NCBI GenBank assembly: GCA_021521415.1
Contig: JAIQDT010003806.1
Location: 1 to 64,000 of the forward strand
Direction: 5' to 3'
DNA: 64,000 nucleotides
DNA from: Bidens hawaiensis
Taxonomy: Eukaryota > Streptophyta > Magnoliopsida > Asterales > Asteraceae
Below the pieces are notes generated by a model. It was not told the DNA's origin. It ran no database searches and was given only the letters and a program-made list of their open reading frames with translations. Positions 22,919-34,314 of this stretch are shown piece by piece; position 1 is the stretch's first letter, and every line of letters begins with the position of its first letter. The translations under genes were made by a program, and so were the position numbers.

Positions 22919-23411
22919 TGTAGGTTCCTGGACGGATCGTACACGGGATGTCGCTATCTGCGCAGGTGCGGAATCCCTGCGTAGGTAGATACGAGCGTAG
23001 AATACGTATAAAACAAACACACGAGCAATAACCGAAACACGTTATATTGATAACCCTAACACGTGACACGAGGTCACTATTACAGACTCTGACTTGTAAA
23101 CACGTAACTCTCGAACTAATCAACTGAAACGAACCTTAACCAACCTCACGAACTCTCCTCAACTGTTACGGTGAACAGTATATATAAACACGACAACTTC
23201 GCCTCAGGCGAAGTTGTCCATAACTTCCCTTGTTCAACAAGTTCGCCTGAGCGAACTTGTTAACAACTTCGCTTGTTCAACAAGTTCGCCTAAGCGAACT
23301 TGTTGACAACTTCGCTCGTTACATAAACATAAACATAATCAAAAACATAATTACATTACAGACTCGATTACAAACGTTAGACTATGAACTACTGACATAC
23401 ATGTACCAACA
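22919..23411 (-). repeat. 3' LTR of E3
   Basis: TG...CA, 493 bp. It differs from the 5' LTR by T for G in the AACCC(T/G)AACACG context (about 23055) and by C for G in a GCGAAGTT-type word (about 23228), as compared by eye over the full length. TATA box at 23179-23187. Confidence 0.97.
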
Positions 23412-23424
23412 GACTCCCCCTTGG
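23412..23424 (-). other. polypurine tract of E3
   Basis: The sense strand reads CCAAGGGGGAGTC directly before the 3' LTR, the expected plus-strand primer. Confidence 0.9.
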
Positions 23425-23476
23425 CAGTAGCTTCATATCTTGATCTTCAAAGCTTGAGTCTTGTAATCTTGTATCT

Positions 23477-26223
23477 TTACACGTGCGCTCCTTCTCTAAC
23501 ACATACCGACACCACCCTTTGATATTTCCTTGCTTGATCCTTCCAAGCAGGAATGTAGAAGATCTTCTTTTCGTTGAGCATCTTCAGATCAGCTTGCGAT
23601 AGATTAACAAGATGCATCGGGTCGTAAACCCTAAGCACTTCTTGTTCATCCTCATCTTCCATTACCGCCTCCGCTGTTTCACAATCCACGAACCACCATT
23701 TTAGGTCTTTGAGCACGTCCTTGGGCATAAGCTTCATCGGTACTTCTTTAAGGCACCGGATCGGTTTATACTTCATAACCATCCAAGGCTTTCCATCAGC
23801 TCTCAAACCTCTATCCTTGTCTTCGACAAGTTTCCCCTTTTGTGGTTTCAGCAGCTCAAACTTCTTCTCCTTAATGCTCTCTTTCCATACGATCTTTCCG
23901 ATGACTCTAGCCATGTTATTGTCACTTCGATTTATCAACCCCAACCTGGCTAAGTCTTTAACCTCACATTCAGGCAGTGTGTTTAATGATCTCAAAGTTC
24001 TCCTGAAGTACTGAATCCCGTCATATCTTTTGATCACGAAGAGCCGCAGCTGCTCATCATATATCCAGCAGATAATACCTTTCTTTGCTTCAGCGTATCC
24101 CTTAATATTGTAACTCTTTTTGAACATTTTAGGGACCGCCGGTTTCTTCGTCTTTACGAACCATTGAGCACAACCTTCCTTCCAATTCGGTTGCTCTTCC
24201 CATTCAGTATCTTCCACAACTGTCTCATCACCCATATCGGGCATCTCAACCTCTGGAATCTCGTGTTCAATATCTTCATCTACTATCTCCCCTTCTTCTA
24301 TCACATTTTCAACAATAATTTGCTCACCGATTCTTCTCAATCTCATCACTCGGCAGCACATCTTCTTCAAGCATAAAATCATCATCATCATCTAGCTCTT
24401 TCAACGCGTCGATTACATCATCAACATCATCATCATCATCATCAATATCTACCACATCATCACCAGCTGCGCTTGTAGACTCCCCCTCAGCTGTGGAAGT
24501 ACCAAGAGCTATAGAAGTTCTTGGCAGCTCACCACCTGCACCTTCCGGTGCATAGGGATCATCGTCATGATCTTCTCTCCGTTTTGTCCTCAACTCATCT
24601 CCCCTACAGCTCATCTCCCCCCTGAGATGCCAAGAACGCTTTCATAGCGTCTATGATCTTCCCATGCTCGACCAGGAGGGAGGCCTGTAGTTGGTTTGCT
24701 TCCACTAGGCTTTGAATAGTCTTGGACTGCTCAGCTACGATCCGCTCTAGTGAAGCTATCCTTTCGGAGTCTGAAGTAGGCGTTGGAGTTGGCGGGACAT
24801 CAGCAGCAGAAGTGACCGCAGGTGGTACACTTGGTAACCCTGCAGTAGTAGTGACTGTAGACTCAACAAATCGTGCTACTACCACCGATGGAGTAAGCGA
24901 TTGAGGTGGTAGAGACACAATTGTTGGAGTCAACGTCTGGACGGCAGTAACCTGTGCTGTAGAAGGAATAAGAGACATACCAGACAAGGCAGGTGGAGCA
25001 AAACGTACCAGCCTTGAAGTTTCTCCAGCTCCCGAACCCATACCTGTCTGTTCTCTTCTTGAACGTCTGAGCACTAGCTGAACTGCTTCTTCTTCATCAT
25101 CTTCCTCGTCATCGTCGTCAACCGTTCTCATCCTCTTCCCAATCGTTCTCTCCCTAGACACCATCAATCGTCTAGCTTCAGCAAATGTCTCATCAAGATC
25201 GGAGTCAGCTACCGAAGTAACTGCTCTAGTAACATCCATGGCCTGAGAACCCGAGACATCCATATCAAACAATCCTTGGCCGCTAAAAGCAGCATCAAGG
25301 TCGACGTCTTCAGCAGTAGGCACAGCAGGCGCAGCTGATACAGCATGAGGTGCTGCCGCCTGTTGTGGTCTTGGGTCTCTGAACTCGTCCCCACCAGCAG
25401 GAACATACTCCGGGTTGACAAGATACCCGAACAGTGGAGTATGCCTGGGACGCAGCTCAGGCTTGCTTCGTGCGCTAGAAGTGCGACACTGAGCAAAGAT
25501 ACGCTTCGTCACACATTCAACGTATCTAATAGGGCGTCTCTGAGGTAGCAACGGAGCCACATGATTGAGAATCATTTGTAAGAATCGAGGATACATAATA
25601 AATCGCTCACGCGCCACAGCCCTCCTCTGACGATCAATCTCGTAAAATATCAGCTGACTAAATGAATATCTTCTGTTGTAAGTCAGGGCAGTCATGGCAG
25701 ACTGCATCGTCGCGCCCATTCCATCAGTTCCTGCCTTCCTCCCAGACATGCACACGATCAAGACGTGCATTAGGAAGCGCCACTGATCTAACAAAAATCC
25801 TTTTCTCCTCTGCGTGTCCCCCAACGGACCTGAATAACCCATCCTGAGATATGCCCCATCACGAAAAGGAGCGACGAACTCCGTTGGGTCATCCCTCGTT
25901 TCTTCTCCAAACTGCAAAGCCAACCGTATATCTTCTGAAGAGAACTGCACAACATGACCATTTACGGTTGCTCGCATCACCGGGGGCTCAACCCGGCAAT
26001 CATACTCTACCGACTGCCAAAAGTCTTCAATGTTAGGTAGTGAAATAGGCAGGGTATTCGTGATCGCATGGAAGATCCTTGAGCGCAGGAGAAATGTGAT
26101 TATTTCCCTGTAGTCCTCCACGCCACTTGCGTCTGGGTCTAACATGATGTACTGGTTATGCGCTGGAAAGAACTGTCTTTGATCATTACCGTCATCACCA
26201 CCAGCACCGCCAACAGCAGCCAT
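23477..26223 (-). pseudogene. third ORF of E3, full span but two +1 frameshifts
   Basis: The ATG at 26223 opens 539 codons. Comparison with E2 shows one extra G in a G run (plus-strand C run at 24617-24622) shifts the frame, and one extra base near 24331-24342 shifts it again. The three pieces together span 2747 nt, about 915 codons. The order is: N-terminal conserved domain (residues about 20-270), Ser/Thr/Pro linker, a helical segment near 500-530, an acidic Asp-rich tract, then a C-terminal domain with WKEGCAQWF, IGKIVWKE, RADGKPWMVMKYKPIRCLKE and RVYDPMHLVNLSQADL. There is no membrane helix or signal peptide, so it is not an obvious envelope protein. The final stop is about 65 bases before the 3' LTR. 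Function unknown. Confidence 0.85.
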
Positions 26224-26243
26224 ATCTGCACTAAACGAACCAA
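26224..26243 (-). promoter_or_regulatory. probable 3' splice site before third-ORF ATG (E3)
   Basis: The sense strand reads TTCGTTTAGTGCAG, AT, then ATG. It has the same distance to the start codon as in E1 and E2. Confidence 0.6.
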
Positions 26244-26284
26244 GTTAGATAACTGTTAAGCAACTCACAAGTTCGCGTTATACC

Positions 26285-26545
26285 ATGAGCGAAGTTGTGA
26301 TTAAAACTGTATAGGCGAACTTAAAGGTGAGGCGAAGTTGGGAACAACTTCGCTTCATCTGTAAGTTCGTCTAAATAACTGTTAAACAAATTGGTTTAGG
26401 CGAAGTTGAAGATAACTTCGCCTTATCACAACATCGCCTCAGGCGAAGATAAGTGTTAGGATAACTTCGCCTTAGGCGAAATTAAGCCCCAGGCGAAGTT
26501 GTGGATAACTTCGCCTAAACCCTAACTTCGCCTGAACTTAATCGG
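26285..26545. repeat. palindromic GCGAAGTT array in third-ORF leader (E3)
   Basis: Repeated AGGCGAAGTT / AACTTCGCCT pairs with loops of 5-12 bases. A second small cluster lies at about 26928-26986. Position and composition match E1. Confidence 0.9.
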
Positions 26546-28320
26546 CGACTGTTAGGATTCCAACACCGGAAATCCGGTGTTTTCGGCTAAGTTCGACGAT
26601 CAAGGACATCAATACACATGATATTAAGGATGTGAAGTTGAAAAGGATGTCCATGCACACGTTAACACAAGTTTTTAAGATTTCGGTTTTGAAGGTCCGA
26701 CGACCCGAGGTCTCGAACCGGGTAAAAATGATCAAGAACGAACAAGTTTGTGAGAGATATCGACAACACATACCCTTAATGATAATAGAAACTAGAAGCA
26801 AAGATCGAAAACGGAGATAAACACAAGTTCGCCGGAAATCTCTTAAGTTCGCCGGAAAATCAAGTTCGCTGATATTATAATGAAGTTTACTGTTAAAAAA
26901 TCACCTTATATAGGGTCAGAGTTGGTCAGGCGAAGTTAAGGATAGGCGAAGTTAAGCACAAGTTCGCCTGATTCAACAACTTCGCCTATATTTTCAGAAT
27001 CAACCCTTTAAGTTTGAACATTTTGCAATTAACATTTGAAAGTTTCATAAAGAGTTAAACAAAAATGATCAAGTCTAAGTAACCAGATATAAAATAATAC
27101 AACTACAAAAATAGAAAAACTTATAAAAATTTAACGAAATAAGGGATCAAATTTCAGTCTAGTCAGGGACCACTATGTTTTTAGAAAAGATCCTAACAGG
27201 AATCACACTCACTACGTGACTGTCATATAGATCCGTGTTTAGCCGTATTATGACATAGAGAAACAGGTTGTAAGCATGTAAATAACTTAAATGGTTTTCA
27301 TCGTTTCTGTGATACGGATTAAGGTTCAATTTAGCTCAAAATTTAAGTGGGCAACAACTCAGAGATAATGAAGCCTTCTATCTATTCTCAAAGCGTATTT
27401 GGCTATACCCAAGTCACCCCGAATTGACTTCGACCCATACTGTCTGATTAACTTGTAGATACTCGTTGTCTGCTTCCCGTTCTCTTCTTACTCCAGAATT
27501 GAGAAGTCTTGATTGTTACAATAACTCATAAGTATTTAATTTTTTTTTTTTTATCCACACATACTTATAGACTTCGGAGTACTAAACCACTGCAAGTCCC
27601 GAATCTGGATCACTGCAGTGTCTTGAAATGCTTTCTTCACGGGAATCAGAACACTTACGGGCTCGTGTATGACTGGGTAGTCGCTTTTCTGCCTATCATT
27701 CGGAAAGAAATGCATGAAGACATTCAAAAATCTTAAGGAGTTTCCACGTAAAATCGAGTAATTTAAGTTAATATCACATACACTTTTACGCACCATAAAA
27801 AATTACCATGACATACAATGACTGTCCTAAAGTCTTTTAAGCCTAATAACTTCACTAGTTAAGCACACACAATCAGTATATATATCATTTTCCAAGGTTG
27901 GATCAACTTTCTGTTAAACATAGCACATTTACTTCATACGAAGTAATAGACTTGAAAAGTAATTTCATTTCCCAAAAAATTTTTTGACTTCAATCGCCCC
28001 GTTCACGTCAAATTTTTCAGGTAAACGGCAATCCTGAAGATCCAATGGATCAACTGGACCGACCACATACAGGTATGTGTTCTTCTAACTAAGTATGAAC
28101 GACTAATTTTCAGCGATAGAAAGAAAACACATCATAAATCGCCCCGGTCACTTTCAGTCATCTGGTTAATGGCTATCCTCAAAATCTACAAGTAGAAGAT
28201 GAGGACCAAAACATATCCTAAGACATGTCCTTCCAACTGAGATAACCGACATAATTTTAAGCGATTAGTGACGTTTTTTTTTTTTTTTTTTTTTTTTTAA
28301 GACACAAAAGAAAAGCATGG
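26546..28320 (-). other. noncoding spacer between pol and third ORF (E3)
   Basis: Homologous to the E1 spacer. Short frames do not match between copies, so I call none. It contains T-rich runs at 27540-27552 and a 25-base T run at about 28275-28299 (poly(A) on the sense strand just after pol). Confidence 0.75.
28203..28230 (-). other. conserved RNA hairpin downstream of pol (E3)
   Basis: The sense strand reads GGACATGTC, loop TTAG, GATATGT, then GGTCC. One stem position is a G-U pair where E2 has A-U, consistent with a maintained fold. Confidence 0.5.
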
Positions 28321-31300
28321 TTACTCGGGATTGATCATCCCGTTTAGCTCAATTAGGTTTTGAAATCTGGATTTATCAAACGCTTTTGTAAATAAATCAG
28401 CGAAATTCTCGAGCGTATCGACTTTTTCGATCTTAATCAGTTTCTTCTCAGCACAATCCCGTATGAAATGATGACGAATGTCAATATGTTTGGTTTTACT
28501 ATGTTTCACGGGATTGTTAATTACTGAGATGGCTGCAGTGTTATCAATTAAAATAGGAGTGAGTAAGAAATTCAGACCATAGTCGCGCAATTGTTGCTGA
28601 ATCCACAAAACCTGTGAACAGCAGTTGGATGCTGCCATATATTCAGCTTCACATGTTGAGATTGCAACTGACGTCTGTTTCTTGCACTGCCAGGAAACTA
28701 ATCTTCCACCGAGAAACTGACATCCTCCTGTTGTCGAATTCCGACTCTGATTGCACCCTCCATAATCAGAATCAGTATAAGCAACCAGTTCCACGTCTCC
28801 TCCCTTCGGGTACCACAACCCTAGCTTCGGCTTGCCCTTGAGATACCGTAGTATCCTCTTTGCACCTTTCAAATGAGATTCTTTCGGATTTGCCTGAAAA
28901 CGTGCACAAAGACAAACAGCAAACATTATATCAGGCCTAGAAGCAGTTAAATACATTAATGAACCTATTATCGCCCGATACAGAGTTGGGTCCACATCTG
29001 CGTCACCATCTGATTCAGCGCCCAATTTGTGATTGACGCAGATTGGAGTGTCATATGGAGAACTGTCCTCCATCTTGAATCGCTTGAGCACATCATGAAC
29101 GTACTTTGTCTGATGAATGAACATCCCGTCCTTCTTCTGATCAACCTGCAATCCTAGAAAGAAAGTTAGTTCACCCATAGCACTCATTTCGAACCTTTTC
29201 TTCATGACATCCTCAAAATCTTGACACGTGGAGACTCTTGATGCAGCAAATATGATGTCATCCACGTAGACTTGAACTAGTAGGAAGTCGCTTCCTTCTC
29301 TCTTCACGAACAGTGTGCTGTCAATTAAACCCCTTTCAAAACCATTCTCGAGCAAGTAGTCCGATAACGTTGAATACCAGGCACGAGGTGCCTGATGTAA
29401 TCCATATAGCGCCTTGCTCAACTTGTATACGTGATCTGGGAAGTCTGGGTTAGGAAAACCCGGAGGTTGCTCAACATACACAACCTCATCAACTTTCCCA
29501 TTTAAAAACGCACTCTTCACATCTAGCTGAAACACCTTCATTCTCTTACATGCAGCAAACGCCAAAAACAATCTTATCGCTTCCAACCGGGCGACAGGAG
29601 CGAACACCTCATTGTAATCAATACCCTCTTGCTGATTAAAACCTTTAACAACCAGCCTTGCCTTGTTTCTAATGATAATCCCCTTTTCATCCCTCTTGCA
29701 CTTAAACACCCATTTTGTGCCTATAGCATGCACATTCCTTGGTTTTTCAACCAAAGTCCAGACTTCCATCTTCTCGAATTGAGCCAACTCTTCTTGCATG
29801 GCCTCGACCCACGAGCTGTCCTTAAGAGCCATTTGATAATTTTTCGGTTCAATCTGGCTAATAAAGCAGGAGTACAAACATTCGTTCATTATACCCGTTT
29901 CTTTAATGCTTGTATAAACACAGGTGTGCTCATTCAAGCTACTTCTGGTTTGTACACTGGAGGACACATCACCTATAATATTCTCCAATGGGTGATCTTT
30001 GTGAATTCTCGTGGTCGGAACAGCACCGACATGCAAATTATCTTCCAAATTTGAAGAGATCTCATCAATGGTTGTTTCTGGCTGAGAGTGAAATGGATTG
30101 ATAAACTCATCTTCAGGTAAGGCAGCAGGGGTATCAATAGTGTTTGATGTGGAAGGTTGACTTTTCTCAATAAGCTGTCGTTGCAATAGATTCTCTTCCT
30201 CATCAAGTATCATCTTCGACGCAATTCTTTCTTCTTCTTCAGAAATTTCCAAATTAGGGATGTTAAATGACTTAAACAGCTTAACATAGTCGAAAAGCTC
30301 AGCAGGTCCATTGGTTGGTTTTGGCGATTGGTAACTAGTAATGTCGGTGTTACACACCACCTCCACCTTGCAAGTCGACGTATTGAAGACCCGTCTGTTG
30401 GGAGTCCCAACAACATAACCGACTAAGATTCCTTCATCGGCTACTTCACCAAATTTCGAATTACTCTTCAAAATCGAACAAGGAGACCCGAATGGTTCAA
30501 GACCGCTCAAGTTGGGCTTCCTTCCATGCATAAGCTCGTAACATGTTTTTCCAAGTCTCTTAACGGTTAACACCCTATTCAGAACATAGCAGGCTGTAGC
30601 AACTGCTTCAGCCCAGAATATCACAGGAAGTTTTGAATCTGCCAGCATAGTTCTGGCTCCTTCAATTAAAGTTCGGTTCTTCCTTTCAGCCACTCCATTC
30701 TGTTGCGGAGTATACGGAGCGCTGTATTGATGTTCAATTCCTTTCTGAAGACAGAAGATTTCCATTTCAAAGTTCTTGAACTCTGTTCCATTGTCACTTC
30801 TGATGTATTTAACTGATTTACTCATGACGTTCTCAACTTTTGTAATTAGATTCTTCACCATTTGAGCCGTCTCATCTTTCGATTTCAGAAAATATACCCA
30901 CGAATATCGCGAGTAGTCATCAGTGATCACCAAGCAGTAAGAAGTACCTCCTAGACTTTTTACATTCACGGGACCGAAGAGATCCATGTGAAGTAGTTCT
31001 AGAGTACCGGCAATAGAGTTGACCTTCTTGGTGAGATGGGATTTCTTGTGTTGCTTTCCCTTCTTGCATGCTATACATTTGTCTTCAAAGTTAAAACTTT
31101 TTAAGGGAACGCCCATCACAAGCCCATTCTTGACAATGAAGTTCATCTTCCGAAGATGAATGTGCCCCATTCTCTTGTGCCACAATTCAGATTCTGATTC
31201 GCTTGCTTTCGTCATTAAACAAGATTCTCCCGTGGCCATTTCAGTAGACCTCATATCCATCACATATGTATTTGTTTCACGTGGAGCTTTCATTACTATC

Positions 31301-31668
31301 CACTCGTCTGGTATCTGGAAACCAGGCTTCAACACGATCGCTTCATTCTTCGTGAAATGGACAGTGTAATCTTTATCACAAATCTGCGACACACTCAGCA
31401 GATTGTGCTTCAATTCCTCCACAAAATTCACATTCTCAAGTGTCATCCTTCCATTTGACACTGTACCTCTACCAGTAATTCTTCCTCCGCTTTCACCAGC
31501 AAAACTAACTCTCGCTCCCTGAACAGGTTTTAAGTCTTGCAACAAGTGTTTGTTGCCCGTCATGTGCCGGGAACAGCCGCTATCTACAATCCAAAGACTG
31601 TGGGCAGCCCTGTTCAACTGTTCCTGCACAATAAAACAGAGAATTAGAATCCTGGGACCCAAGACCAA
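28321..31668 (-). CDS. pol: Copia pol polyprotein of E3
   Basis: An open frame of 1115 residues, nearly identical to E1 pol. It has the protease motif DSG at 29-31, the HHCC pre-integrase finger, the integrase DDE signature (MDLFGP, RSDNGTEF, NGVAERKN), [12 protein letters not shown], RNase H YTDSDYGG and CEAEYM. The frame is open upstream of the probable junction, but it lacks an ATG start and overlaps the end of gag by 25 bases, one base behind the gag frame. The pol-specific part probably begins with GAACAG after the GTGCAG at 31629-31624. All catalytic residues visible in E1 are kept, so the enzyme portion looks functional. Confidence 0.96.
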   Translation of the reverse strand: MVLGPRILILCFIVQEQLNRAAHSLWIVDSGCSRHMTGNKHLLQDLKPVQGARVSFAGESGGRITGRGTVSNGRMTLENVNFVEELKHNLLSVSQICDKDYTVHFTKNEAIVLKPGFQIPDEWIVMKAPRETNTYVMDMRSTEMATGESCLMTKASESESELWHKRMGHIHLRKMNFIVKNGLVMGVPLKSFNFEDKCIACKKGKQHKKSHLTKKVNSIAGTLELLHMDLFGPVNVKSLGGTSYCLVITDDYSRYSWVYFLKSKDETAQMVKNLITKVENVMSKSVKYIRSDNGTEFKNFEMEIFCLQKGIEHQYSAPYTPQQNGVAERKNRTLIEGARTMLADSKLPVIFWAEAVATACYVLNRVLTVKRLGKTCYELMHGRKPNLSGLEPFGSPCSILKSNSKFGEVADEGILVGYVVGTPNRRVFNTSTCKVEVVCNTDITSYQSPKPTNGPAELFDYVKLFKSFNIPNLEISEEEERIASKMILDEEENLLQRQLIEKSQPSTSNTIDTPAALPEDEFINPFHSQPETTIDEISSNLEDNLHVGAVPTTRIHKDHPLENIIGDVSSSVQTRSSLNEHTCVYTSIKETGIMNECLYSCFISQIEPKNYQMALKDSSWVEAMQEELAQFEKMEVWTLVEKPRNVHAIGTKWVFKCKRDEKGIIIRNKARLVVKGFNQQEGIDYNEVFAPVARLEAIRLFLAFAACKRMKVFQLDVKSAFLNGKVDEVVYVEQPPGFPNPDFPDHVYKLSKALYGLHQAPRAWYSTLSDYLLENGFERGLIDSTLFVKREGSDFLLVQVYVDDIIFAASRVSTCQDFEDVMKKRFEMSAMGELTFFLGLQVDQKKDGMFIHQTKYVHDVLKRFKMEDSSPYDTPICVNHKLGAESDGDADVDPTLYRAIIGSLMYLTASRPDIMFAVCLCARFQANPKESHLKGAKRILRYLKGKPKLGLWYPKGGDVELVAYTDSDYGGCNQSRNSTTGGCQFLGGRLVSWQCKKQTSVAISTCEAEYMAASNCCSQVLWIQQQLRDYGLNFLLTPILIDNTAAISVINNPVKHSKTKHIDIRHHFIRDCAEKKLIKIEKVDTLENFADLFTKAFDKSRFQNLIELNGMINPE
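31624..31647 (-). promoter_or_regulatory. 3' splice-like site at the gag-pol junction (E3)
   Basis: The gag stop TAA sits within a CTAAT-like sequence (CTAAT on the sense strand, 31647-31643), followed by a U-rich tract and GTGCAG|GAACAG. It matches E1 in spacing. Because E3 pol is open upstream, a -1 ribosomal frameshift in the 25-base overlap is also possible. Confidence 0.4.
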
Positions 31669-34268
31669 TTGGTCTTGGATCGATACGTCCCGTACCCTAG
31701 CTTTCCAAAGTTAGCATCAGGATAATTCCTGTAAGTCCTGTTAGGAAATCTCCTTGAAGATTGAGTGTGATGCCTTCCAAACCTATGTGAATTGAAAGTG
31801 TTATATCTTGCGGTTTGGTTGAAAAACTGAGGTTTGTTTTTATGAAAACTTGAATTAGTTACATTTTGGCATTTTGAAAAGTTTTCATTTTTAGCAGTAT
31901 CAAACTGATGCTTATTCTCAGTTTTATTTGGCCTCACACCTCTGTATCTCGGCGTCAGAGGGCAATCTGCAACAAGATGTCCTAATTTATTACATCTAAA
32001 GCAACACCTACTCTCCATTTTCTTTTCAAATGTTGGTTTGGATGTAGAGGCAGTGTTACCAGCCGTTCGTCTCACATAAGGTGGGACATACGGGTTGAGT
32101 GGAGTACTCTTTTTAGAAGATTTATTTTTATCTCCACCAGTGGGTAACACTACCTTCTCTTTCGTCTTACCTGATTCGGACAACTTATCCGAATCCGATG
32201 AGACTGGACTCGTAACAGAAATATTTACACTAGAAACAGGCGAACTCGTTTCGCCATTACTAACAGTTGGTTCTTTACATGTAACCTTGATTGGAACTGT
32301 CTGAGGAACTTTAAAATCCACAGATTTCTGAATACTAGGGTTGAAAGTGTAGTTGTGGTTATAAGGTGGTGGCACCTCGTGATAACCAATTCCTCCCCTC
32401 TCTGCAGAGGTACCTTGATCACTAACGAGGTGATCTAGAATAGCTGAGGAATTTCGGAACTGCTCGAGTTTTCGGTTCAGTTCCACCACTTTCACCTAGT
32501 GGTCAGCAATCTGCTTTTCTCGTTCAGCAATAAGTTTAGTCTTTTCTTCTAAAACCTCATAACTTAGGTCAATTACATCAATTTTTTCAGCAAGTTTAGT
32601 TTTTAAGCTTTTGACATCTTTTTCACATGCTTTTATTTTAACTTTGTAACTGTTTTCTCTTGCCTTAGTAAAATGATGATCTTCTTTAAGAGTTTTAAAT
32701 TCAGCATCTAAACGAACATACTGATCAGTTATGGTAGCAAGTTGCTCAGACAAATTCTCACATTTTGTACAAACAGGTTTAGAACTTACCTCGGAGGGTT
32801 GACCATCGTTATCTGCCATGAAAGCTTTCTCCTTACCAGTAGCTTTCTCCTCTCCAGTCATCTTCTCACAATCTTCATTTTCTACCTTAGCCATATTCGC
32901 CTGCTCACCAGTTTCATTCGCATGCAGGTTCCAGTTGTATTCACCGGCTTCTCTAGACAACATGGCATTGACTTCTTTACTAATCCCAGTAGGCTGTGCA
33001 GACCGGCCTTGACCCCGTTCAACTCTCTCGTTTCTGCATTCTTTAGCAAAGTGCCCATACTGTTGACAGTTATAGCACCTCACTTTAGACTTGTCGAATC
33101 CGGGCCTACCACCAACAAACTTTCTCCCCGTCTTATTCATGAAACGCTTGACTCGCCTCACTATCATGGCCATTTGCCATTGCAAATCCATCTCCTCCAG
33201 ATCATCAGCATCGATCTGGTCATAATCCTCATCCAAAACAGCAGGGTCCACAATCTTCCCTTGTATGTAGTTCTCATATGAAGCAATAAAAGATGCATAG
33301 ACTGCAAACTGCTCTTCAGCAGATTTGACACTCATTGGCATCTTGGAATAGTTATTGCTTGAGGCACTGGGAGAGAAACTACTGTTGGATGTTTGAGGTT
33401 TCGAAGCACTTGAACCTCCAGCAACAAAGCAAACATCACCGTTTATGTTTACTGAAACGTTTCCTTCATGAGAAGAGTTAGAACCTGACTCTCCTTTGGA
33501 GTAGTAAGCAGCAGATTCAGGCTTCGAACTTGAGCCTGAGTTAAGTTTGGCACCATACATACCAGGGTCTTGAATCTGATCTGTTGGTGTCTCTTTACGA
33601 ACCATATTAAGCTCAAAGGTTCTGAGCTTGTTTACTGCTGTCTCCAAATCATAATTAGGAAAGTCTCTGTATTCCCTCATCAGAACTGTGTACATTTCCC
33701 ACTTCGGTGGGAGAGCATCGAGAAGCTTTTCAACTATCTCCTCTTCTCTGTAAGCAATCGAATAGTTGTTTAGCTCTGTCATTAGATGATAATATCGAGT
33801 GATAATATCATCCAGAGATTCGTTCTTCAAATATTTGAAGACAGAGAACTGAGTCTTCAACAGTTTAATCTTCGAGGCACGAATACCCACGTTCCCTTCG
33901 AATCTATTTTCAAGAGCATCCCAAAGCTCTCGAGCCGATGTATACTTTCTGAAAGTATGAAGGATCTCCTGTGGAAGAGCCATAGTGATAGCTGCGTGAG
34001 CCTTGCTTTCGGCTTCGTACATCTTCTTCTCCTCTTCCTCCATCTTGCTGTACTTCTTTATCACATCCCGACCTTCGTATTCCATGGTCGGTGGAATATA
34101 TCCATCCTGGATGCACACCCACATCTTTGCATCCTGGTATTTAATATACTGAATAAACCGATCCTTCCATGCAACAAAGTCGGTTCCTTTTAACAGCCTT
34201 GGGGCCTTAGTGGCTGACCCCGCTTCGACTTCCATTTTCACCAATTCAGAGATGTTAATTTGCGACAT
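31644..34268 (-). pseudogene. gag: Copia gag of E3, full length but with an in-frame TAG
   Basis: The frame runs 875 codons from ATG at 34268. An in-frame TAG at 32498-32496 replaces the CAG present in E1, leaving 590 residues before it. The region before the stop holds the UBN2-type gag domain, the first CCHC knuckle (CYNCQQYGHFAKEC) and the coiled coil. The region after holds PYVRRTAG and the second knuckle (CFRCNKLGHLVADC). The TAG is a C-to-T change in a CHG context. The codons after it (GTG AAA) do not match the tobamovirus-type readthrough context, so I favour mutation over programmed readthrough. Confidence 0.88.
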
Positions 34269-34314
34269 CTTCTCAAAAACCCGAAAAATTCAAAAATTTA
34301 TCCAAACAGTACTA

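Noticed and set aside
23477..26223. Third ORF as a retroviral-type envelope
   Set aside because: The position fits, but there is no signal peptide, transmembrane helix or glycosylation-rich ectodomain. The name env would mislead.
32496..32498. Gag TAG in E3 as a programmed readthrough codon
   Set aside because: E1 has CAG at this codon and a different stop nearby. The following bases do not match known plant-virus readthrough contexts. Mutation is simpler.
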